DNA from: UBA1543 sp964596375
Lineage (GTDB): Bacteria; Pseudomonadota; Zetaproteobacteria; Mariprofundales; Mariprofundaceae
NCBI GenBank assembly: GCA_964596375.1
Contig: CAZQTO010000097.1
Span: forward strand, 1 to 8,268
Length of the DNA stretch: 8,268 nt
Direction of reading: 5' to 3'
Notes under the pieces: model-generated
Database searches by the model: none
Seen by the model: the letters and a program-made list of their open reading frames with translations, nothing else
Told to the model about the DNA's origin: nothing
Made by a program: the position numbers and the translations under genes
Shown here: in pieces, positions 1 to 7,065 of the stretch
How positions within the stretch are numbered: the stretch's first letter is position 1
Layout: every line of letters begins with the position of its first letter

Positions 1-1311
1 AGACTGGCCATGGTGTCGGAGGCATCGATGCGTTTTGAACGCGGCATCGATCCGGCCATGGTTGAAGCGGCCATGCAGCGTGCCACACGCATGATCGTAG
101 AATTGTTTGGTGGTCGCCCCGGTGAACTGAGTGTGTGCGGTGATGCAAGCTACGGGCAAGATGGTCGCAGCCTGCAATGTAGCATCAAGGCGCTTGAAAT
201 GCGTTTGGGCGTGGGTATTGGTGCAGACGTTGATGATGTGTTGCGCCGCATGGGCTTTGATTTATCGCGCAAGGATGATGTGCTGCATGTGGGCATTCCC
301 TCTTTCCGCCATGATGTGTCTATCCCCGAGGATATGTCGGAAGAATATGCACGCATTATCGGCTTCGATGCGATTCCTGCCGCACTGCCGCCACTGGCTG
401 TATCCCGGCCTGCCAAGGCGGATCGCTCCGTGCATGACGCAGTTGCCGCCGGTTTCGTGCAGGTGGTTGGTTATGCCTTTATTGCACCAAACGAACAGCG
501 TTTGTTTACTGCAGGAGACGATAACGACATCGTGCTGGCCAATCCGATCTCCGAAGATATGGCGGTGATGCGTCGCAGCCTGTGGCCGGGGCTTTTGAAG
601 ATCGCCCGGCACAATCTGAATCGGCAACAGCCCGGCGTGGCATTGGTCGAGCAGGGGCGGACGTATTGCAAATCTGCTGATGGTCATAGCGAGGATCATG
701 TCATCGCCTGGCTCCTGAGTGGCGAAATGCAGGCCGATGCATGGCATGGCGCTGCGCGCGATGCCGATTTCTTCGATCTGAAGGGCGCGGTTGAGGACTG
801 GTTGCAGGCACAGGGGTTGAAAGGACGTTTTCTGGCCGAAGCCATTCCCGGCTTGCAGGCCGGACAGAGTGCGAAGATTCTTGTCGGGCGCTCGGAGGTT
901 GGTTTGATCGGTCGCGTGGATGCAGGGATTGCTGCAGGTTTTGATATTGTCAGGCCGGTGTTTGTCGCAGCCATTGATCTTGATGCCCTGCCCGCAGGTA
1001 AACGGCAGAAGTTTGTGCCGCTGCCGGAGTTTCCCGGTGTGGAGCGCGATCTGGTCTTCCTGTTTGATGGCGATGCCGTGGCTGATGATATTATCCAGAC
1101 GGTCACCAAGGTTGGCGGCAAGCTGCTCACCGAGGCGCGTATCTTCGATCGCTATGCAGGCAAGGGTGTGCCTGAGGGTAAGGTGAGTCTCGGTATCCGT
1201 TTCACCCTGCAGGATGGTAAACGCACCCTGACGCAGGAGGATTCCGATGCCGCATCCCGGGCTATTGTGCAGGCCATGGATAGCCGTTTCGGCGCTGTGC
1301 TGAGGGCTTAG
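1..1311 (+). CDS. pheT: Phenylalanine--tRNA ligase beta subunit, C-terminal part (5' end outside window)
   Basis: The beta subunit of the cytoplasmic alpha2-beta2 enzyme that charges tRNA-Phe with phenylalanine. The frame is open from base 1 and codes for 436 residues; bacterial PheT is usually about 790-800 residues, so roughly the first 45% lies upstream of the window. Near the start is the conserved block SEASMRFERGIDP, which in the family usually reads S-E-A-S-[YH]-R-F-E-R-G-[VI]-D; the Met in place of Tyr/His is a small variation. The middle (for example EDMSEEYARIIGFDAIP and NPISEDMAVMRRSLWPGLL) matches the B5 domain and the synthetase-like core. The last ~95 residues, starting at LPEFPGVERDLVFLF and including IFDRYAGKGVPEGKVSLGIRF, are the ferredoxin-fold anticodon-binding (FDX-ACB) domain. 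It ends with TAG. In many proteobacteria ihfA follows pheT; here a patatin gene follows instead. The ATG at base 10 is internal, not the start. Confidence 0.97.
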   Translation, partial: RLAMVSEASMRFERGIDPAMVEAAMQRATRMIVELFGGRPGELSVCGDASYGQDGRSLQCSIKALEMRLGVGIGADVDDVLRRMGFDLSRKDDVLHVGIPSFRHDVSIPEDMSEEYARIIGFDAIPAALPPLAVSRPAKADRSVHDAVAAGFVQVVGYAFIAPNEQRLFTAGDDNDIVLANPISEDMAVMRRSLWPGLLKIARHNLNRQQPGVALVEQGRTYCKSADGHSEDHVIAWLLSGEMQADAWHGAARDADFFDLKGAVEDWLQAQGLKGRFLAEAIPGLQAGQSAKILVGRSEVGLIGRVDAGIAAGFDIVRPVFVAAIDLDALPAGKRQKFVPLPEFPGVERDLVFLFDGDAVADDIIQTVTKVGGKLLTEARIFDRYAGKGVPEGKVSLGIRFTLQDGKRTLTQEDSDAASRAIVQAMDSRFGAVLRA

Positions 1312-1336
1312 CACCCTCGCTGTACCCGCTTTGCAT

Positions 1337-1365
1337 TTGCTCCTGAATGTGAGATGAGCTATACC
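1337..1365 (+). promoter_or_regulatory. Weak candidate sigma70 promoter for the patatin-like gene
   Basis: In the 106-base gap between pheT and the patatin gene there is TTGCTC (1337-1342) and TATACC (1360-1365) separated by exactly 17 bases. The -35 box matches the TTGACA consensus at only 3 of 6 positions and the -10 box matches TATAAT at 4 of 6, so this could be chance. No convincing rho-independent terminator is visible after pheT, so read-through from the pheT transcript is also possible. Confidence 0.22.
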
Positions 1366-1417
1366 TTCGTCCTGAGGAAAGGCCGTCGGGATTGGTTGGC
1401 GGCGAAGGGGAAGGGAG

Positions 1418-3523
1418 ATGGGTGCATCTGATCGGAATCAATGTGATTACATCAAGGGTGAGGAGTTTGAAGAAAAGCTCCTGGCACAAGAACTGCAACA
1501 CATCCGCAAACAGCATAAAGATGTTGATAAAAGCAATCTGTTTGGGCTGGCCTTTTCCGGCGGCGGCATTCGCTCCGCTACTTTCAGCCTCGGGGTTATG
1601 CAGGCGTTGGCTGAAAAGCGCTGGCTGAAAAAGTTTCACTATCTCTCGACAGTCTCCGGTGGTGGTTATATCGGTTCAGCCCTGACGTGGCTTCTTGCAC
1701 ACGGGAAAAACTGTTCAGAAAAGCGGTTCGATACCGAAGAGAACTTTCCGTTTAAGAAGTTTTTCGGACGAACAACCGGCAAGGGCGTTAAAGAATCTCG
1801 TTCTCTTATTCGCCGTCTGCGACACAACGGCAATTATCTCACACCTGGCCAAGGGATTACCAAAGCATCGTTGATTGCCGTTATTCTTCGCGGTGCGATA
1901 TTAAGTTTATTGACGTTTGGCACTCCATTGCTTCTTGGTGTGACGGCGTTAATACATTTTGACCTGTTTCCGCCTTATAACGATAATATTCTGGCAAATC
2001 AGGTTATCGGATTATCCCTGTTGGTTATTGGGGTCTTTGTCTTTTTAAGTCTTTTATATGGATTGTGCTCTCGGGCTCCATTTTCAACACATCGAGCCTA
2101 TAGAATAAGGCGGTGGTTTGAAAAACAGGCAGGGAAGATATTAAAGGTTTCCGCATTGCTTTTGGTCGTTGGCAGCCTTCCTGTTGTTTATCACTATCTG
2201 GCTACGTTTGATGCGGCACCGGAAACCGCATCCGGCTTAACATTGGCCGGTGTAATCACCGCAATTCTGTCGATTTATAAGTCTCAGAATAAAGAAGAGG
2301 GGAAACTTCCGCTTGGACTTATTGCCCCACTGGCAATGGCTATGTTGGTTTATGGCATTTTATTGCTCTTCTACTGGATTTCACTAAATAACACCGATCT
2401 GATCTGGCAGTGGAAGTGGTATGGCGTGGCACTGGTGTTCATTTTGTCATTTACGGTGAATATAAACTACCTCTCAATTCATCGTTTTTATCGTGATCGA
2501 TTGATGGAGCTGTTTATGCCCAACAAAGAGAGCCCATGCGATGGGGCTTCCATTGCAACAGAAGCTGATGGCTCCGCATTGCATGATATGTGCGATTTCG
2601 AAAATGGAACTACTGGCCCGTACCACTTGATTAACACGAATATGGTCTCGATAGATTCCAATAATAATAAATTAAACGGACGAGGAGGGGAAAACTTTCT
2701 TCTCTCTCCAAAGTATTGCGGCAGTGAGGTGACTGGCTGGCAGGAAACGAAAAAATACATGGGTGGAAAGATGAATCTGGCAACAGCGATGGCGATCTCA
2801 GGTGCTGCTGCTGACCCGCATGGAGCACCCGGTGGGGAGGGGCTGACACGCAATCGAAGCGTTTCTTTGTTGATGGCGCTGTTTAACGTTCGTCTTGGTT
2901 ACTGGGCACCAAATCCCAAGGGCGGACTTATGCTGTACACAAATTCTCCCAACTGGCTTGTCCACGGCCTGCGCGAAATGTTTGGTTTTGGCCTGAATGA
3001 GGAGAGTCGCTATGTGCACCTTGCCGATGGTGGTCATTATGAAAACCTGGCTTTGTATGAACTGATTCGGCGCAAGGTGAAAACGATAGTCCTCTGTGAT
3101 GGAGGGGCGGATCCAGGATTCACCTTTATCGATTTCGCCAATTGTGTTGAAAAGATACGGGTAGATTTTGGTGCTGATATTAAGATGCCATCGTTTCTTG
3201 AAATGTGTCCGAAACCTGATTTGAACGAATTCGGCAATAGGCGAAGCCCCTATGCTGTAGACTTGGCTGACAGCGGTTTTATATCCGGCACTATTAGCTA
3301 TCAGGATGGGACCAGCGGCAGGTTGATTTATATCAAGACGACCCTGATTAACAAGCTTCCCAAAGATATTTATGGCTACAAGAGCAGTCATCCTGAATTC
3401 CCTGATGAATCTACGGCCGACCAGTTTTTTGATGAGAAACAGTTTGAGGCCTATAGGGAGCTAGGTTATCGCCTTGGTAGATCCATTGCTGAAGACGATG
3501 AGGTAAAAACATTATTTGCATAG
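1418..3523 (+). CDS. Membrane-inserted patatin-like phospholipase family protein
   Basis: A predicted serine lipid acyl hydrolase of the patatin family, which uses a Ser-Asp dyad. The oxyanion-hole loop GGGIRSATFSLG is at residues 48-59. The nucleophile elbow is STVSGGGYIGS, with Ser80; the position two before Ser80 is Thr, so the strict G-x-S-x-G does not hold, but S-x-V-S-G-G-G-Y is usual for large bacterial members. The catalytic Asp is in LADGGHYENLALYEL (Asp537). Between them lie about five or six hydrophobic segments (approx. residues 151-181, 194-215, 241-263, 299-321, 333-351, with a weaker one near 273-287), so the protein is probably anchored in the inner membrane. The later blocks AMAISGAAADP (457-467) and NVRLGYWAPNP also fit this subfamily. 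The ATG at 1418 is the first in-frame start after a stop at 1373 and has an AGGGG Shine-Dalgarno seven bases upstream. The gene is more AT-rich than its neighbours (21 G+C in bases 2641-2700), which suggests transfer. Its natural substrate and role are unknown. Confidence 0.88.
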   Translation: MGASDRNQCDYIKGEEFEEKLLAQELQHIRKQHKDVDKSNLFGLAFSGGGIRSATFSLGVMQALAEKRWLKKFHYLSTVSGGGYIGSALTWLLAHGKNCSEKRFDTEENFPFKKFFGRTTGKGVKESRSLIRRLRHNGNYLTPGQGITKASLIAVILRGAILSLLTFGTPLLLGVTALIHFDLFPPYNDNILANQVIGLSLLVIGVFVFLSLLYGLCSRAPFSTHRAYRIRRWFEKQAGKILKVSALLLVVGSLPVVYHYLATFDAAPETASGLTLAGVITAILSIYKSQNKEEGKLPLGLIAPLAMAMLVYGILLLFYWISLNNTDLIWQWKWYGVALVFILSFTVNINYLSIHRFYRDRLMELFMPNKESPCDGASIATEADGSALHDMCDFENGTTGPYHLINTNMVSIDSNNNKLNGRGGENFLLSPKYCGSEVTGWQETKKYMGGKMNLATAMAISGAAADPHGAPGGEGLTRNRSVSLLMALFNVRLGYWAPNPKGGLMLYTNSPNWLVHGLREMFGFGLNEESRYVHLADGGHYENLALYELIRRKVKTIVLCDGGADPGFTFIDFANCVEKIRVDFGADIKMPSFLEMCPKPDLNEFGNRRSPYAVDLADSGFISGTISYQDGTSGRLIYIKTTLINKLPKDIYGYKSSHPEFPDESTADQFFDEKQFEAYRELGYRLGRSIAEDDEVKTLFA

Positions 3524-3574
3524 ATGAGTGAGCGCCGCATAGTCTGGCTCTGATTTCATTTTTTAGGGGCAGGC

Positions 3575-4165
3575 ATGCTGGCAGGAGTCGATGAAGTAGG
3601 GCGCGGGCCCTTGGCAGGCCCCGTGGTGACGGCGGCGGTGATTCTTTCGCCGGACGATCCCTATCTGGGGCAATATCGCGATTCCAAGAAGGTGGCGGAG
3701 AAGAAGCGGCTGAAGCTGTACCACCATCTGCGCCGTCATGCTGTGGCCTATGCGGTGACCATGGCTAATGTGGAAGAGATCGATCGCTTGAATATCCTGC
3801 ATGCCACCATGCTTTCCATGCGTCGGAGTGTTGATGCCCTTGGCGTAAAACCGACGCGGGTGCTGGTGGACGGAAATCGCCTACCCAAACTGGCTATTCC
3901 AGCCGAGGCCATCATAGGCGGCGACGACAGGGTGCAGGAAATCGCTGCGGCCTCCATCATGGCCAAGGTGGTGCGCGACCGTCTGATGCGCATGATCCAC
4001 GCGAAATTTCCGCTTTACGGTTTTGCCGGACACAAGGGTTACGGCACAGCTGAGCATATGCTTGCGTTGCGCCAGCATGGCCCCTGCATCTGGCACCGCA
4101 CTTCATTTGCTCCGGTGGCACGATGTTTACATGCCTCCGCGCAAGGTCGTGACACAGAGGCCTAA
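3575..4165 (+). CDS. rnhB: Ribonuclease HII
   Basis: A cytoplasmic endonuclease that cuts the RNA strand of RNA-DNA hybrids and starts removal of single ribonucleotides wrongly built into DNA. At 196 residues it is full length for the family (E. coli about 198). The four acidic metal-binding residues are present: Asp6 and Glu7 in AGVDEVGRGPLAGPV, Asp99 in VLVDGN, and Asp117 in GGDDRVQEIAAASIMAKV. The G-R-G motif (9-11) that reads the RNA-DNA junction is intact, and YGFAGHKGYGT (148-158) supplies the conserved tyrosines. The ATG at 3575 follows AGGGGC (3565-3570) at four bases, and an in-frame TGA at 3551 with no other start between them rules out an upstream one. The protein therefore has a very short tail before the first catalytic residue. 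It sits 51 bases after the patatin gene and 257 bases before mutS. The GC-rich codon use matches pheT and mutS, not the patatin gene. Confidence 0.96.
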   Translation: MLAGVDEVGRGPLAGPVVTAAVILSPDDPYLGQYRDSKKVAEKKRLKLYHHLRRHAVAYAVTMANVEEIDRLNILHATMLSMRRSVDALGVKPTRVLVDGNRLPKLAIPAEAIIGGDDRVQEIAAASIMAKVVRDRLMRMIHAKFPLYGFAGHKGYGTAEHMLALRQHGPCIWHRTSFAPVARCLHASAQGRDTEA

Positions 4166-4186
4166 GGCCCGGGTGTAAAGTTTTTT
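4152..4186 (+). terminator. Possible rho-independent terminator of rnhB
   Basis: The sequence overlapping the rnhB stop codon can fold as ACAC (4152-4155) / GTGT (4173-4176) around an inner GGCC (4159-4162) / GGCC (4166-4169) stem with the stop codon TAA as the three-base loop. The two stems are separated by a symmetrical 3x3 internal loop. A run of six T follows at 4181-4186, four bases after the stem. The layout is terminator-like, but both stems are only 4 bp and the internal loop weakens it. Confidence 0.33.
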
Positions 4187-4272
4187 CCTTCTGTTCCGAT
4201 ATATATGTGTAGAAGGCCGATTGCGCTTTCAGTGATAACCACGGCCTGGGGGATTACACATACGGGCTCCTT

Positions 4273-4301
4273 CCCTCCCTCCCCTCCCCCGTATGCCCCC
4301 C
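4273..4301 (-). repeat. Five-run G-tract (G-quadruplex motif) ahead of mutS
   Basis: Read on the + strand there are five C-runs of lengths 3, 3, 4, 5 and 6. The first four are separated by single T residues and the last by GTATG. On the - strand, which is the template for mutS, this is G6-CATAC-G5-A-G4-A-G3-A-G3. Four G-runs joined by single-base loops are the arrangement expected to give a very stable parallel quadruplex, and the + strand could form an i-motif. It lies about 120 bases before the mutS start. That the motif is present is plain from the sequence; that it folds or regulates anything is inference. Confidence 0.75.
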
Positions 4302-4310
4302 TGGCCGCAA

Positions 4311-4324
4311 GGTTTAGCCAAACC
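4311..4324. repeat. Small perfect inverted repeat in the mutS leader
   Basis: GGTTT-AGCC-AAACC forms a 5-bp perfect stem with a four-base loop just after the C-run tract. No T-run follows on the + strand, so it does not look like a terminator for rnhB. It could be a short RNA hairpin, a protein site or chance. Confidence 0.4.
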
Positions 4325-4422
4325 CGATTCACCCGTCTCAGACATCGCCATCATAGAAAGCTGCCGGCAAGGGACTTATCCGCATGGTTATCGCAGGGCC
4401 TCCAAGCTGCTAGTTTCCCGCT

Positions 4423-7065
4423 ATGTCCGCCCTCTCCAGTGAAAACATAGCCGACGAGCCTGATCTTTCCGGTCAAACACCGATGATGCAGCAGTATCTG
4501 CGCATCAAGGCGGCGTACGCGGATTGCCTGCTGTTCTATCGCATGGGCGATTTCTACGAGATGTTTTTCGACGATGCGGTGCAGGCCTCCAAGATCCTCG
4601 ATATCACCCTGACCAAGCGCGGCAAGGCCAACGGAGCGGATATTCCGATGGCCGGCGTGCCCTGGCATCAGGCGGAACAGTATCTGCCCAGGCTCGTAGC
4701 CGCCGGTGTGCGCGTGGCCATCTGTGAGCAGATGGAACCCCCCGGAGCCGCCAAGGGGCCGGTACGGCGTGAGGTGGTGCGTGTGGTCACGCCGGGCACG
4801 ATTACCGAAGCAGAATTGCTCGATGAAGCCTGCGCGCGCCCATTGCTTGCCCTGTGCGGAACCCCCACCCATTGGGCGATGGCTGCGGTGGACCTGTCCA
4901 GCGGTTCTTTCCGCCTGCTTGAAGGACGAGGTGCTGCATCCCTTGATGAGGAAATGGCTGTGCTCGATCCCTCCGAGTTGCTTCTGCAGGCGGATTCGGA
5001 CGCGTTTTCAGGTTTAGCTTGCAAGGCTCCGGTGCATCATCCGGGCGATTGGTGTTTCACCAGCGAGGTGGCCGAAGAACGCATCGGGCGTTGTTTCGGG
5101 GTAGGTGAGATGGCTTCGCTGAATCTCGATAAGGCACCACTGGCTGCAGCCGCAGTGGGTGCGGTGCTGGTTTATCTGGAGCAGACGCAGAAGCGGGCTC
5201 TGGGCCATCTGCAATTGCCGGTGTTGCGCGAAGCGAAGGGCTATCTGGGTATCGATGCACGCTCGCGGCGCAATCTTGAGTTGTATGAAAGCCTGTCGGG
5301 TGATCCGCACGGCGGCATGATTGGTGTGCTTGATCAAAGCGCCACGCCGATGGGGGCGCGCATGCTGCGCGACTGGCTGGATCGGCCGCTGAGCGATACA
5401 GCCTCGATAGCTGCGCGGCAGGATGCCGTGCAGAGCCTGATCGACGATGCCGATGCCCTGCATGCGATTCGCGAGAGCCTGAAGGATATCCGCGATATCG
5501 AGCGCATGCTCACCCGTTTGGCGCTGGAGCGTGCCGCCCCGCGTGATTATCGCGGTCTGGCCAATTCCCTGTTGGTATTGCCGCAACTGGTGAAGGCCAT
5601 GGATGGGCGCAGCGGTTTGTTTGCCGGGGTGATTGCTGCCATGGGCGGATTGGATGATCTGGCCTCAAAGCTGGATGCGGCCATTGTCGAGCCACCGCTT
5701 GCGCATGCGAGGGATGGCGGGGTGATTTGTGCAGGCTTTGATGCGGAGCTTGATCGGCTGCGTAATCTGGCGCGCGGCGCCGACGACTGGCTGGCCGGCT
5801 ATGAGGCGGAACAGCGAAAAGTCAGTGGCATCAGTAAATTGCGCGTCAAATACAATAAGGTGTTCGGCTATTTCATCGAGATTCCCAAGTCGCTGGCCGA
5901 TCAGGTGCCGGTGCATTATGTGCGCAAGCAGACGCTGGTGAATGCCGAGCGTTATATTACCGATGAGTTGCATCAGCACGAGGAAGAGGTGTTGCGCTCG
6001 AAGGAGTCGGCTCTTTCTCGCGAATGGGCGTTGATTGAGGCGCTGCGTATTGAACTTGTCGGGCGCGCGGCAGCCATTCAGGCAGCTGCTGCTGCAGTGG
6101 CCCGGCTTGATGTGCTGGCCTGTTTTGCCTGGCTTTCTATCGAGCATCGTTATGTGCGCCCCGAGGTGCATGGCGGGCATGCCTTGCAGGTGAAGGGTGG
6201 GCGGCATGCTCAGGTGGAACAGTGTCTGGAGCCGGGGAGTTTTGTCGCCAACGATACCGAGATGCATATGCAGCGCCGGCGCTTCATGCTGCTGACCGGA
6301 CCGAATATGGGCGGCAAATCGACCTATATGCGGCAGGTTGCATGGATCGTCTGGCTGGCGCACACCGGTTGTTTCGTTCCCGCCGATTCTGCACGTGTCC
6401 CGCTGTTAAGCCGTATCTTTACCCGTATCGGCGCCGGCGATGAACTGGCGGCAGGGCGCTCCACCTTCATGGTCGAGATGATGGAAACGGCGCATATCCT
6501 CAATCAGCTGGGGCCACGTTCGCTGGTGATTATTGATGAAATAGGTCGCGGCACCAGCACCTGGGATGGCCTTGCCATTGCCTGGTCGGTGGCCGAGCAG
6601 CTGATGCAGGCGCGGGATGTGTTCACCCTGTTTGCCACCCACTACCACGAACTGACGGGTCTTCCCGACGAATATACGCAGAGCTTTAATGCTTCTGTCA
6701 TGGTACGCGAACATCGTGGCGATGTTGTTTTCCTGCACCGCATCGAGGACAACGCGGCGGATCGTTCTTACGGTATCGCAGTGGCCAAGCTGGCCGGTTT
6801 GCCGCCGGATGTGGTGAAAAGGGCGCGCGAGCACCTGTACCGGCTTGAACACGATGCCGAAATGGCAGCCGAATCGAACAAGCCGCAGCTGGGCCTGTTT
6901 GCCGAGGCCGAACGGCGTGAAAAGCAGGAGCGCGAGCGGCTGCATGCGGCACTGGCGGCACGCCTGTCTGAACTGGATGTGGCCGCCATGCGACCGCTGG
7001 ATGCACTCAATACACTGGATGAGTTGGTACGCATGATGAACGGGAGTGACGATGAGCACGAGTAG
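4423..7065 (+). CDS. mutS: DNA mismatch repair protein MutS
   Basis: The mismatch-sensing ATPase that binds mispaired or looped DNA and recruits MutL to start methyl-directed or nick-directed repair. At 880 residues it is complete (E. coli 853). The N-terminal mismatch-binding domain has the Phe-x-Glu motif that stacks on the mispair, F44-Y45-E46 in FYRMGDFYEMFFDDA. Connector, lever and clamp regions follow (for example LRVKYNKVFGYFIEIPKS). The C-terminal ATPase has Walker A GPNMGGKST (626-634), Walker B LVIIDEIGRGTST with Asp705-Glu706, and the His of FATHYHEL (His740). QLGLF (822-826) fits a beta-clamp binding motif. The last ~40 residues end in ALNTLDELVRMM, resembling the C-terminal oligomerisation helices. 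The start at 4423 is firm on one side: an in-frame TAG lies at 4411-4413 with no start codon between. No Shine-Dalgarno is visible before it. Its end overlaps glnD by 14 bases. Confidence 0.98.
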   Translation: MSALSSENIADEPDLSGQTPMMQQYLRIKAAYADCLLFYRMGDFYEMFFDDAVQASKILDITLTKRGKANGADIPMAGVPWHQAEQYLPRLVAAGVRVAICEQMEPPGAAKGPVRREVVRVVTPGTITEAELLDEACARPLLALCGTPTHWAMAAVDLSSGSFRLLEGRGAASLDEEMAVLDPSELLLQADSDAFSGLACKAPVHHPGDWCFTSEVAEERIGRCFGVGEMASLNLDKAPLAAAAVGAVLVYLEQTQKRALGHLQLPVLREAKGYLGIDARSRRNLELYESLSGDPHGGMIGVLDQSATPMGARMLRDWLDRPLSDTASIAARQDAVQSLIDDADALHAIRESLKDIRDIERMLTRLALERAAPRDYRGLANSLLVLPQLVKAMDGRSGLFAGVIAAMGGLDDLASKLDAAIVEPPLAHARDGGVICAGFDAELDRLRNLARGADDWLAGYEAEQRKVSGISKLRVKYNKVFGYFIEIPKSLADQVPVHYVRKQTLVNAERYITDELHQHEEEVLRSKESALSREWALIEALRIELVGRAAAIQAAAAAVARLDVLACFAWLSIEHRYVRPEVHGGHALQVKGGRHAQVEQCLEPGSFVANDTEMHMQRRRFMLLTGPNMGGKSTYMRQVAWIVWLAHTGCFVPADSARVPLLSRIFTRIGAGDELAAGRSTFMVEMMETAHILNQLGPRSLVIIDEIGRGTSTWDGLAIAWSVAEQLMQARDVFTLFATHYHELTGLPDEYTQSFNASVMVREHRGDVVFLHRIEDNAADRSYGIAVAKLAGLPPDVVKRAREHLYRLEHDAEMAAESNKPQLGLFAEAERREKQERERLHAALAARLSELDVAAMRPLDALNTLDELVRMMNGSDDEHE
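7042..7046 (+). promoter_or_regulatory. Ribosome binding site of glnD inside mutS
   Basis: GGGAG lies within the last codons of mutS, five bases before the ATG at 7052. It supports that ATG over the in-frame GTG at 7046, which overlaps the site itself, and over the later ATG at 7073. Confidence 0.6.

Larger units (their letters stand above)
4166..4422. other. rnhB-mutS intergenic region
   Basis: This 257-base gap is the longest non-coding stretch in the window. It holds the T-run of the possible rnhB terminator, an AT-rich patch GATATATATG (4199-4207) without a matching -35 box, a C-run tract (4273-4301), a short inverted repeat (4311-4324) and the mutS leader. An open frame of 81 codons beginning at 4205 crosses into mutS, has no recognisable protein motif and is probably not a gene. 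I could not place a mutS promoter with confidence. Confidence 0.7.

Noticed and set aside
262..1314. 350-codon open frame on the - strand opposite pheT
   Set aside because: It is opposite a clear PheT coding sequence, its translation has no recognisable motif, and GC-rich genes commonly produce such antisense frames.
1364..1382. Hairpin CCTT...TCC-TGA-GGA...AAGG after pheT
   Set aside because: It is a short bulged stem without a T-run, so it is not a convincing terminator.
3532..3564. Possible terminator after the patatin gene (GAGC...GCTC then six T)
   Set aside because: The stem is only 4 bp with a 13-base loop and the T-run is separated from it, so it is too weak to call.
4199..4207. GATATATATG as a -10 box for mutS
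   Set aside because: No acceptable -35 hexamer lies 16-18 bases upstream and there is no extended -10 TG, so this is just an AT-rich patch.
4205..4450. 81-codon + strand open frame crossing into mutS
   Set aside because: It runs through the C-run tract giving a proline-rich low-complexity peptide, overlaps the mutS start, has no recognisable domain and no good ribosome site.
5665..6363. 232-codon open frame on the - strand opposite mutS
   Set aside because: It is a shadow of the mutS clamp and ATPase coding sequence, with no motif of its own.
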